In this document: positions 45,601-56,165 of the stretch, in pieces | Layout of the letters: each line of letters begins with the position of its first letter | Numbering within the stretch: position 1 is the stretch's first letter | Source: Oasisia sp. SBJ-2009 | Lineage: Eukaryota > Annelida > Polychaeta > Sabellida > Siboglinidae | Length of the DNA stretch: 64,000 nt | Direction of reading: 5' to 3' | Assembly: GCA_964017155.1 (NCBI GenBank) | Contig: OZ024861.1 | Location: 20,076,213 to 20,140,212, forward strand | Program-made: the position numbers and the translations under genes | The notes under the pieces: model-generated | The model's database searches: none | The model's input: only the letters and a program-made list of their open reading frames with translations | What the model was told of the DNA's origin: nothing

Positions 45601-47719
45601 GCATCCATCCAACCAGCCCTACAAAACGTATCCATGCAACCACCCCAATTTAACGCATCAATTCAAACACCTGTACTTAAAGCATCCACCCAACCACCCC
45701 TACATAACAGATCCATTCAACCACCCTTACTTAACGCATCCATCCAACCACCCAAACATAACGCATCCATTCAATCACCCCTACTTAACGCATCCATCAA
45801 AACACCCCAACTTATCGCATCTATCCAACCACTCCTACTTAACGTATCCATCCAACCACTCCTAATTAACGCATCCACCCAACCAACCTACTTAGCGCAT
45901 TCATCCAACCATCTCTTTTTAACGTATCCATCCAACCACCCGTATTTAACATACCCATCCAAACACTCCTACTTAACGCAGCCATCCAAACACCCTACTT
46001 TGCCCATTCATCCAACCACCCCTACTTAGCGCATCCATCCAAACACCCCTACTTCACGCATCCATGCAACCACCCCTACTTAATGCTTCCATCCATTTAC
46101 CTCTACTTATTGCATCTATCCAACCACCAATACTTAACGCATCCATCCAACCACCCATAATGAACGCATCAATCCAACCACAGCTACATAACGCATCCAC
46201 CCAACCACTCCTACTTAACGCATCCATCCAACCACCCCTTCTTAACGCATCCATCCAACCCCCCTTACGTAACGCATCCACCCATTCACCTCTACTTTAA
46301 GCACCCAACAACCACCCCTATATTGCACATCCAATCAACCACCACTACATAACGCATCCATCCAACCACCCCTACATAAGGCATCCATCCAACCACCCCT
46401 ACTTAACGCATCCATCCAACCACCCCTACTTAACGTATCAATCCAACAACTCGTACTTAATGCATCCATCCAATCTCCCCTACTTAACGCATCCATCCAA
46501 CCACCCCTACTTAACGTATCCATCCATCTACCCCTACTTAATGCAACCATCCAATCACCTGTACTTAATACATCCATCCAACCATCCCTACATAACGCAA
46601 CCACCCAACCAACCTACTTAGCGCATTCATCCAACCACCCCTTCTTAGTCACCCATATTTAACGTATCCATCCAATCTCTCCTACTTAGTGCATCCATCC
46701 AATTACCCCTACTTAGCGCATCCATCCAATCTCCCCTACTTAATGCATCCATCCAATTACCCCTACTTAACGTAACCATCCAACCACCCCTACTAAATGC
46801 ATCCATTCAATCACCCCTACTTATCCAATCCATTCAACCACCCGTACTTAACGCATCCATCCAATCACCCCTACTTAACGAATCCATCCAACCACTCCTC
46901 CTTAGCGTATCCATCCAAGCACTCCTACTTAGCGCATCCATCCAACCACTCCTACTTAACGCATCCATCCAACCTCCCCTATTTAACGCATCCATCCATC
47001 AACCCCTACATAACTCATCAATTAAACCACCCCTAATTAACGCATCCATTCAACCACCCCTACATAACGCATCCATCCAACTACCTCTACATAACGCATC
47101 TATTCAACCAGCTCTACTTAGCGCATCCATCCAACCATCCCTACTTAATGCTTCCATCTAACCACCCCTGTGTAATGCATCCATCCAACAAACCCTAATT
47201 AATGCATCCATGAATTTACCTCTACTTAGAATATATCCATCCATTCACCTCTACTTAACGAATTCATCCAACCACCTCTTCGTATCGTATCCATCCATTC
47301 ACCTCTACTTAACGCATCCATCCAACCAGCCCTACAAAACGTATCCATCCAACCACCCCTATTTAACGCATCAATTCAAACACCTGTACTTAAAGCATCC
47401 ACCCAACCACCCCTACATAACGGATCCATTCAACCACCCTTACTTAACGCATCCATCCAACCACCCAAACATAACGCATCCATTCAACCACCCCTACTTA
47501 ACGCATCCATCAAAACACCCCAACTTATCGCATCCATCCAACCACTCCTACTTAACGTATCCATCCAACCACTCCTAATTAACGCATCCACCCAACCAAC
47601 CTACTTAGCGCATTCATCCAACCATCCCTTTTTAACGCATCCATCCAACCACCCGTATTTAACATACCCATCCAAACACTCCTACTTAACGCAGCCGTCC
47701 AAACACCCTACTTTGCCCA

Positions 47720-48480
47720 TTCATCCAACCACCCCTACTTAGCGCATCCATCCAAACACCCCTACTTCACGCATCCATGCAACCACCCCTACTTAATGCT
47801 TCCATCCATTTACCTCTACTTATTGCATCTATCCAACCACCAATACTTAACGCATCCATCCAACCACCCATAATGAACGCATCCATCCAACCACAGCTAC
47901 ATAACGCATTCACCCAACCACTCCTACTTAACGCATCCATCCAACCACCCCTTCTTAACGCATCCATCCAACCCCCCCCCCCCCTACGTAACGCATCCAC
48001 CCATTCACCTCTACTTTAAGCACCCAACAACCACCCCTATATTGCACATCCAATCAACCACCACTACATAACGCATCCATCCAACTACCTCTACATAACG
48101 CATCTATTCAACCAGCTCTACTTAGCGCATCCATCCAAACACCCCTACTTCACGCATCCATGCAACCACCCCTACTTAATGCTTCCATCCATTTACCTCT
48201 ACTTATTGCATCTATCCAACCACCAATACTTAACGCATCCATCCAACCACCCATAATGAACGCATCCATCCAACCACAGCTACATAACGCATTCACCCAA
48301 CCACTCCTACTTAACGCATCCATCCAACCACCCCTTCTTAACGCATCCATCCAACCCCCCCCCCCTACGTAACGCATCCACCCATTCACCTCTACTTTAA
48401 GCACCCAACAACCACCCCTATATTGCACATCCAATCAACCACCACTACATAACGCATCCATCCAACCACCCCTACATAAG
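47720..48480. repeat. 383-bp internal duplication in fifth 1,713-bp copy
   Basis: The stretch from about 47,767 to the CACTACATAACGC segment is repeated 383 bp downstream. A piece normally found earlier in the unit (CAACTACCTCTACATAACG, as at 47,080) is joined in at about 48,083, so the duplication has a rearranged join rather than simple slippage. Both copies hold a long C run. Confidence 0.8.
47972..47984. repeat. C13 homopolymer from an expanded satellite variant
   Basis: A run of 13 C lies where the earlier 1,713-bp copies have 7 C (for example near 41,120-41,126), itself a change from the usual ACCACCCC. The duplicated copy has 11 C at 48,355-48,365. Confidence 0.9.
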
Positions 48481-48697
48481 GCATTCATCCAACCACCCCT
48501 ACTTAACGCATCCATCCAACCACCCCTACTTAACGTATCAATCCAACAACTCGTACTTAATGCATCCATCCAATCTCCCCTACTTAACGCATCCATCCAA
48601 CCACCCCTACTTAACGTATCCATCCATCTACCCCTACTTAATGCAACCATCCAATCACCTGTACTTAATACATCCATCCAACCATCCCTACATAACG

Positions 48698-51253
48698 CAT
48701 CCACCCAACCTCCCCTACTTAATCCTTCCATCCATTCACCTCAACTTAATGCATCCATCGTACCACCCCTACTTTACGCATCCATCCATTCACCTCTACT
48801 TATAGCATCTAACAACCATCCCTACATAACACATCCATTCAACCACCACTACATAACGCATCCATCCAACCACCCCTATATAACACATCCATTCAAACAC
48901 CCCTACTTAAAGCATCCATCCAAGCACCCCTACTTATCCAATACATTCAACCACCCGTACTTAGCGCATCCATCCAAACACCCATACTTAACGCATCCAT
49001 CCCACCACTCCTACTTACCGTATCATTCCAACCATTCCTACTCAACGCATCTATCCAACCACCTTTCTAAGCGCACTGATCCAACCACCCCTGCGTAACG
49101 CATCCATCCAACCACCCCTATTTAACGTATCCATCTAATCTCCCCTTATTAATGCATCCATCCAATCACCCCTACTTAACGCATCCATCCAAACACAACC
49201 AACCCTACTTAACGTATCAATCCAACCACTCCTACTTAAAGCATCCATGCAACCACCCCAACATAACGCATCCATTCAACCACCCCTACTTAACGCATTC
49301 ATCCAACCACCCCCACGTAAAGCATCCATTCAACCATCCCTACTTAACGCATCCATCGAATCACCCCTAATTAGCCCATCCATTCAACCAACCGTACTTA
49401 GCGCATCCATCCAATCACCCCTATTTAACGCATCCATCCAACCTCTCCTACTTAGCGTATCCTTCCCACCTCCCCTACTAAACGCATCCATCCAATCACC
49501 CCTATTTAACGCATCAATCCCACCACTCGTACTTAACATATCCATCCAACCACTCCTACTTAACACATCCATCCAACCACCCCTACCTAACGCATCCATT
49601 CAACCACCCCTATTTAACGTATCCATCGAACCACCCCTTCTTAGCACATCCATCCAAACACCCCTACTTAACGCATACATCCAACCACCCATACTTAATG
49701 CTTCCACCTATTCACCTCTACTTAATGCATCTATCCAACCACCCCTACCTAACGCATCCATCCAAACTCCCCTACTTAATGCTTCCATCCATTCACCTCA
49801 ACTTAATGCATCCATCCAACCACCCCTACTTAGCGCATCCATCCATTCACCTCTACTTACAACATCCAACAACCACCACTACATAGCGCAACCATTCAAC
49901 CACCCATACTTAACGCATCCATCCAACCACCCCTACATAACCCATCCATTCAACCACCCCTACTTAGCGCATCCATCCCACCACCCATACTTATCTAATC
50001 CATCTAACCACTCCTACTTGGCGTATCCATCCAACCACTCCTACTCAACGCATCGATCCAACCACCTTACTAAGCGCACTGATCCAACCACCCCTATGTA
50101 AAGTATCCATCCAATCTCCCCTACTTAATGCATCCATCCAGTCACCCCTACTTGACACACCCATCCAACCACCCCCTAATGCTTCCATTCAATCACCCCT
50201 TCTTAACGTATCAATCCAACCACTCCTACTTAATGCATCCATCCAATCTCCCCTACTTAACGCATCCATCCAACCACCGCTACTTAACGTATCCATCCAA
50301 CTACCCCTACTTATTGCATCCATCCAATCACTTGTACTTAATACATCCATCCAACCACCCATACTTTACGCATCCATCCAACCACCCCTACATAACGTAT
50401 CCATCCAACCTCCCCTACTTAATGCTTCCATCCATTCACCTCAACTTAATGCATCCTTCGAACCACCCCTACTTAACGCATCCATCCATTCACCTCTACT
50501 TAAAGCATCCAACAACCATCTCTACATAACACATCCATTCAACCGCCCCAACTTAACGTATCCATCCAACTACCCCTACTTAATGCATCCATCCAATCAC
50601 CTGTACTTAATACATCCATCCAACCACCCATACTTTACGCATCCATCCAACCACCCCTACATAACGTATCCATCCAACCTCCCCTACTTAATGCTTCCCT
50701 CCATTCACCTCAACTTAATGCATCCATCGAACCACCCCTACTTAACGCATCCATCCATACACCTCTACTTAAAGCATCCAACAACCATCTCTACATAACA
50801 CATCCATTCAACCACCACTACATAACGCATCCATCCAACCACCCCTACATATCGCATCAATTTAAACACCCCTACTTAACGCATCCATCCAAGCACCCCT
50901 ACTTATCCAATACATTCAACCACCCGTACTTAACGCATCCATCCAATCACCCCTACTTAACGCATCCATCCAAACACCCCTACTCAACGCATCCATTCAA
51001 CCACCCCTAGTTAACGTATCAATCCAACCACTCCTACCTAATGCATCCGTTCAATCACCCCTTCCTAACGTATCAATCCAACCACTCCTACTTAACGCAT
51101 CCATCCAACCACCCCTACTTAGCGCATCCATCCAACCACCCCTATTTAACGCATCCATCCAACCACCCCATTTAACGTATCCATCCAACAACCCCTACTT
51201 AATGCATCCATCCAATCACCTCTACTTAATATATCCATCCAACCACCCCTACT
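48698..51253. repeat. Mosaic satellite segment upstream of the L2-like LINE
   Basis: Satellite only. The part at about 49,585-50,115 matches 24,678-25,208 at a constant offset of 24,907 bp. A 269-bp tandem duplication covers about 50,285-50,812, with TAATACATCC and ACAACCATCTCTAC landmarks in each copy. The last 250 bp resemble the segment near 34,855-35,027. Confidence 0.78.
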
Positions 51254-51543
51254 ATAAATAAATAAATAAAATAAACTTATATAGCGCCAAATCTAGCTTA
51301 AAAACTATTCAGGGTGCTTTACATGTACATGATAACATGTTCTTAAAACGAATTACCCAATTGTATAACTAAAACAAAATTAACTGTATATTATATAAAA
51401 GTGCATAAAGACAGACTAATACAAACATTATAAATAAATAAATAAATAAATATAGAAAGGCTAAAAAAAAAAATACACAAGGTCATTTAGGCAGAAGTAA
51501 TGTTCTCTTCGACGCATTGTCTCTTCATTTAATTATTTATGCA
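51254..51543 (-). other. 3' UTR and tail of the L2-like LINE
   Basis: This AT-rich non-coding stretch follows the reverse transcriptase stop codon. It holds two TAAA/TTTA microsatellites, at about 51,255-51,276 (the element's terminus) and about 51,431-51,452, and an A9 run at about 51,465. The GCGCTATATAAG word lies at about 51,278-51,289. No ORF is seen. Confidence 0.8.
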
Positions 51544-53026
51544 TCAGCCAAAGTATTGGTTAAAATAGAGCGTCTTTAAGGCATTCTTAAAAGAGTTCTC
51601 ATTGCACAGTTCTCTTATTGAGAACGGTAGTCTGTTCCACAGGTCCGGAGCAGCTGCGGGGAAACTCGCATCTCCAGCTTTGCAATTTGTTTTAGGTCCT
51701 TTAAGCTGTTTGGTTCCCTCTGAGCGAAGTGCTCTGGTTGGCGGGTAGATGCAAATAAGGTCACGCAAGTACACTGGTCCACGACAGTTGACCGCTCTGT
51801 GGACGTGTAATATTATTTTGAAACAGACACGTTCCCGGACCGGAAGCCAATGGAGTTCCTTCAGCACAGGCGTGATGTTGGAGTATTTTGGTACGCGCAT
51901 GATCAGTCTAGCGGCAGTATTTTGAAGACGCTGTAGTCTGGCAAAGTTCTTGTCAACTGTGCCATATAGAAGAGAATTACAATAGTCAAGCCTCGATGTC
52001 ACGAGTGCGTTGAACACCCTCTCCCTCGTCTGTCTTGGCACGAACTTGTTAATTTGACCGATGTGATGGATGTGGAAATAGCAGCATCGAACAATTTCTG
52101 ATGTGTTGGCAGACATGTTCATGTGATTGTCCAAGTACACACCAAGGTTTTTCACTTTATCAACGGCTTGGATGAGTGCACCACCAACACTGATGCTAAG
52201 TTCTTTAATTAATTTCTTTGCGGATACAGGCACAATCGGAAGGAACTCAGTTTTCTGATCATTTACTTTGAGATAATTTGAGGTGAGCCACTCTCGAATG
52301 TCCATTATGCAGTCTTGAAGACGTCGTATAGCTTCGGATAGTGATGTAGGGTTGAGATCAAACGTATGCATCAATTGCAGGTCGTCAGCGTAGTGGTGAA
52401 ACTTGACGCCGTGTCTTCTGATGACATCGCCGACTGGTTGGACATACAATGAGAACAGTGCTGGGCCCAGCACGGATCCCTGTGGCACTCCTGTGGTACA
52501 CGTGTAGTTTTCTGATGTAGCCTGACCAATCACAACCCTCTGTTTGCGGTCCTGCAGATAGGATGCAACCCACCGTAGGGCGTAACCCTGAATACCATAA
52601 CGCTTGCTGAGCCGATTGAGTAGTATGGTGTGGTCAATTGTGTCGAAAATTGACCTCAGGTCAAGTAGGACAAGCAGAGTACCTTTCTAGCGATCCAAGG
52701 CCGCCCGGATATCGCTGCAGACTCTCAACAAGGCGGTTTCTGTTGAATGTAGTCTTCGATATGCGGACTGGAATGGTTCGTTCAGGTTTTGTGAATCAAG
52801 ATGATCAGACAATCGCAGAGCAACGACCTTTTCAATAACCTTGGATAGATGAGAGAGAGTGCTAACGGGTCGATAGTTACGTAGAATATCACGGTCTAAA
52901 GACGGCTTCTTTAATAATGGGTGAACACAGGCCATCTTTAGAGCAGATGGCATTGTCCCTTCCTCCAATGACTTATTAGTAATAGCGGCGATGACCGGCA
53001 CCAATGATGACAGGCACTGCTGAATA
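51254..53026 (-). mobile_element. 5'-truncated L2/CR1-like LINE
   Basis: A non-LTR retrotransposon fragment interrupts the satellite. On its own strand it begins inside the reverse transcriptase domain at about 53,026, lacks the endonuclease, and ends in an AT-rich 3' UTR and a TTTA-type tail at 51,254-51,276. The 3' end reads GGCGCTATATAAG, a word typical of the 3' ends of L2-like elements. Strong 5' truncation is usual for target-primed reverse transcription. The satellite copy at about 35,021-35,040 appears to be the same site without the element. L2 versus CR1 placement is by motif recognition only. Confidence 0.85.
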
Positions 53027-53031
53027 CGCAT
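51544..53031 (-). pseudogene. Broken reverse transcriptase of L2/CR1-like LINE
   Basis: One frame of 496 codons is interrupted only by a TAG at 52,687-52,689 (codon 115). Before the stop are the NYRPVS block (residues 52-57) and an SAYRRLHSTETAL block (89-101). After it come motif A with its catalytic Asp (D124, then F129-D130), the GVPQGSVLGP block (about 181-190), and the YADD catalytic motif (214-217). Further on are the LDYCNSLLYG and HWLPVRERVCFK blocks typical of L2/CR1-type enzymes, and a C-terminal NRLPFSIR segment. The ATG at 53,031 comes from satellite sequence, so it is not the element's own start. With the endonuclease missing and an internal stop, the copy is dead. It would have copied the LINE RNA into DNA at a nicked target. 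Family assignment is from remembered motifs. Confidence 0.85.
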
Positions 53032-56000
53032 CCATCCAACCTCCCCTACTTAATGCTTCCATCCATTCACCTCTACTTAAAGCATCCAACAACCACCCCT
53101 ACATAACGCATCCATTCAACCACCACTACATAGCGCATCCACCCAACCACCCCTACATAACGCATCCATTCAACCACCCCTACTTAACCCATCCATCCAC
53201 GCACCCCTACTTATCCAATCCATTCATCCACCCGTACTTAACGCATCCATCCAATCACCCCTACTTAGCGCATCCATCCAAACACTCCTGCTTAGCGTAT
53301 CCATCCAACCACTCCTACTTAGCGCATCCATCCAATCACTCCTACTTAGCGCATCCATCCAAACACCCCTATTTAACGCATCCGTCCAACAACCCCTACA
53401 TAATTCATCAATCCAACCACCCCTAATTAACGCATCCATTCAACCACCCCTACATAACGCATCCATCCAACCACACTTACATAACGCATCTATTCAATCA
53501 GCCCTACTCAACGCATCCATCCAACCATCCCTACTTAATGCATCCATCCAACAACCGCTGTGTAACGCATCCATCCAACAACGTCTAATTAATGCATCCA
53601 TCAATTCACCTCCACTTAGTATATCCATCCATTCACCTCTACTTAACGAATCCATCCAACCACCTCTTCATATCGTTTCCATTCATTCACCTCTACTTAA
53701 CGCATCCATCCAACCAGCGCTACATAACGTATCCCTCCAACCACCCCTACTTAATGCTTCCATCCATTCACCTCTACTTAATGCATCTATCCAAACGCCC
53801 CTACTTAACGCATCCATCCAACCACCCCTACATAGCGCATCCGTCCAACTCCCCCTACTTAATGCTTCCATCCATTCACCTCAACTTAATGCATCCATCC
53901 AACCACCAATACTTTACGCATCCATCCAACCACCCCTAATTAACGCATCCATCCAACCACAGCTACTTAACGCATCCACCCAACCAGTCCTACTTAACGC
54001 ATCCATCCAACCACACCTTCTTAACGCATCCATCCAAACACCCCTGCTTAACGTATCCATCCAACTACCCCTACTTAATGCATCCGTCCAATAACCTCTA
54101 CTTAATACATCCATCCAACCACCCCTACTTTACCCATCCACCCAACCTCCCCTACGTAACGCATCCATCCAAGCACCCCTACTTATCCAATCCATTCAAC
54201 CTACTTAACGCATCCATCCAACCACTCCTGCTTAGCATATCCATCCAACAACTCCTACTTAACGCATCCATCCAACCACCCCCACATAGCGCATCCATTC
54301 AACAACCCCTATTTAACGCATCCATGCAACCACCCCTACATAACTCATCAATACAACCACCCCTAATTAACGCATCCATCCAACCACTCGTACTTAACGT
54401 ATCCATCCAACCACCTTACTTTGCGCATTCATCCAACCACCCCTACTTAACGCATCCATTCAAACACCCCTACATAAAGTATCCATCGAACCACCCCTTC
54501 TTAGCGCATCCATCCAAACACCCCTACTTAACGCATCCATCCAACCACCCCTACTTAATGTTTCCATCCATTCACCTCTTCTTAATGCATCTATCCAACC
54601 GCCCCTACTTAACGCATCCATCCAACCACCCCTACATAACGCATCCGTAACTACCCCTACTTCATGCTTTCGTCCATTCACCTCAACTTAATGCATCCAT
54701 CCTACCACCAATACTTAACGCATCCATCCAACCACCCCTAATTAACGCATCCATCCAACCACAGCTACTTAACGCATCCACCCAACCACTCCTTCTTAGC
54801 GCATCCATCCAAATACCCCTTCTTAACGCATCCATCCAACCACCCCTGCTTAACGTATCCATCCAACCACCCCTACTTTTCCCATCCACCCAACCTCCCC
54901 TACGTAACGCATCCATCCATTCACCTCTACTTAAAGCGTACAACAACCACCCCTACATAACGCACCCATTCAACCGCCACTACATAACGCATCCATCCAA
55001 GCAACCCTACTTATCCAATCCATTCAACCACCCGTACTTAACGCATCCATCCAACCACTCCTGCTTAGCGTATCCATCCAACCACTCCTACTTAACGCAT
55101 CCATCCAACCACTCCAACTTAGCGCATCCATTCAACAACCCCTATTTAACCCATCCATCCAACCACCCCTACATAACGCATCCATCCAACCTCCCCTACG
55201 TAACGCATCTATCCATTATCCTCTACTTAAAGCGTCCCACAACCACCACTACATAACGCATCCATCCAACCACCCCTACTTAGCCCATCCATTCAACCAA
55301 CCGTACCATCCATTCAACCAACCGTACTCAACGCATCCATACAAACACCACTACGTAACGCTTCCATCCAACCACTCCTACTTAACGTATCCTTCCAACC
55401 ACTCCTACTTAGCGCATCCATCCAACCACCCCCACATAACGCATCCATTCAACAACCCCTACTTAACGCATCCATCCAACACCCCCTACTTAACGCATCC
55501 ATCCAACCATTCCTACTTACCGCATCTATCCAACCGTCCCTACTTAACGCATCCATCCAACCACCCCTAAATAACGCATCCGTCCAACTACCCCTACTTA
55601 ATGCTTCCATCCATTCACCTCAACTTAATGCATCCATCCAACCACCAATACTTAACGCATCCATCCAACCACCCGTAATTAACGCATCCATCCATCCACA
55701 GCTACTTAACGCATCCACCCAACCACTCCTAATTAACGCATCCATCCAACCACCCCTTCTTAACGCATCCATCCAACCACCCATGCTTAACGTATCCATC
55801 CAACTACCCCTACTTAATGCATCCATCCAATCACCTCTACTTAATACATCCATCCAACCACCCCTACTTTGCCCATCCACCCAACCTCCCCTACGTAACG
55901 CATCCATCCATTCACCTCTACTTAAAGCATCCAACAACCACCCCTACATAACGCATCCATTCAACCACCCCTACTTAACGCATCCATCAAAACACCCCTA

Positions 56001-56124
56001 CGTATCGCATACATCCAACCACTCCTACTTAACGCATCCATCCAACCACTCCTAATTAACGCATCCACCCAACTAATCTACTTAGCGCATTCATCCAACC
56101 ACCCCTTCTTAACGCATCCATCCA
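53027..56124. repeat. 27-bp satellite array, second block
   Basis: The satellite resumes directly after the L2-like LINE in the same orientation, about 115 units. From 53,031 to about 53,741 it matches 25,899-26,609 at a constant offset of 27,132 bp. Three diverged copies of a segment containing CAACCACAGCTACTTAACGC lie near 53,950, 54,760 and 55,690, an older and looser higher-order repeat. No gene is present. Confidence 0.95.
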
Positions 56125-56138
56125 TCATCGTGCTGTCG

Positions 56139-56151
56139 GTCGCGAAGCGAC
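56139..56151 (-). other. 3'-terminal hairpin of the RTE-like LINE
   Basis: In the RNA sense this reads GTCGC TTC GCGAC, a perfect 5-bp stem with a 3-base loop. It lies about 15 bases before the end of the element and 15 bases after the stop codon. Some LINE reverse transcriptases recognise a 3' hairpin; here that role is inference. Confidence 0.55.
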
Positions 56152-56165
56152 AAAGACTGCTTCCA

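Larger units (their letters stand above)
39745..48697. repeat. 1,713-bp higher-order repeat, five copies
   Basis: Copies begin at about 39,745, 41,458, 43,171, 44,884 and 46,597, each at the word GCATCCACCCAACC. The period is 1,713 bp (63 units plus 12 bp). Private variants are shared by copies 2 and 4 (for example ACAGATCC near 42,281 and 45,707) and by copies 3 and 5 (CTTCGTATCG near 43,852 and 47,278). The last four copies are therefore a duplicated 3,426-bp dimer. Copy 5 is lengthened to about 2,100 bp by an internal duplication. Confidence 0.92.
1..51253. repeat. 27-bp satellite array, main block
   Basis: Tandem copies of a 27-bp unit run without a change of orientation for 51 kb, about 1,900 units by length. 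A clean unit lies at 10,224-10,250; it begins TTAACG, has the core CATCCATCCAACCACCCC and ends TAC. Common variants change AACG to AATG or AGCG, CATCC to TATCC, and CTACTT to CTAATT. The minus strand is G-rich (GGGGTGGTTGGATGG). Because the period is nine codons, two forward frames and one reverse frame lack stops, giving 9-residue peptide repeats that I judge to be artefacts. The array is layered into higher-order repeats listed separately. I do not recognise the family. Confidence 0.97.

Noticed and set aside
1..51253. CRISPR-like array of regularly spaced short repeats
   Set aside because: The units are directly adjacent with no unique spacers, and the context is eukaryotic.
52385..52838. 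Small ORFs in other frames over the L2-like reverse transcriptase
   Set aside because: They overlap the conserved reverse transcriptase frame and show no recognisable motif.
51240..53035. Target-site duplication of the L2-like LINE
   Set aside because: At most 3-4 bases (TAC/CTAC) are shared at the ends, which cannot be told from chance in a repetitive target.
1..56124. CENP-B box in the satellite
   Set aside because: I noticed no match to the conserved TTCG...CGGG core of that box, and the unit length differs from known CENP-B satellites, so I make no centromere claim.
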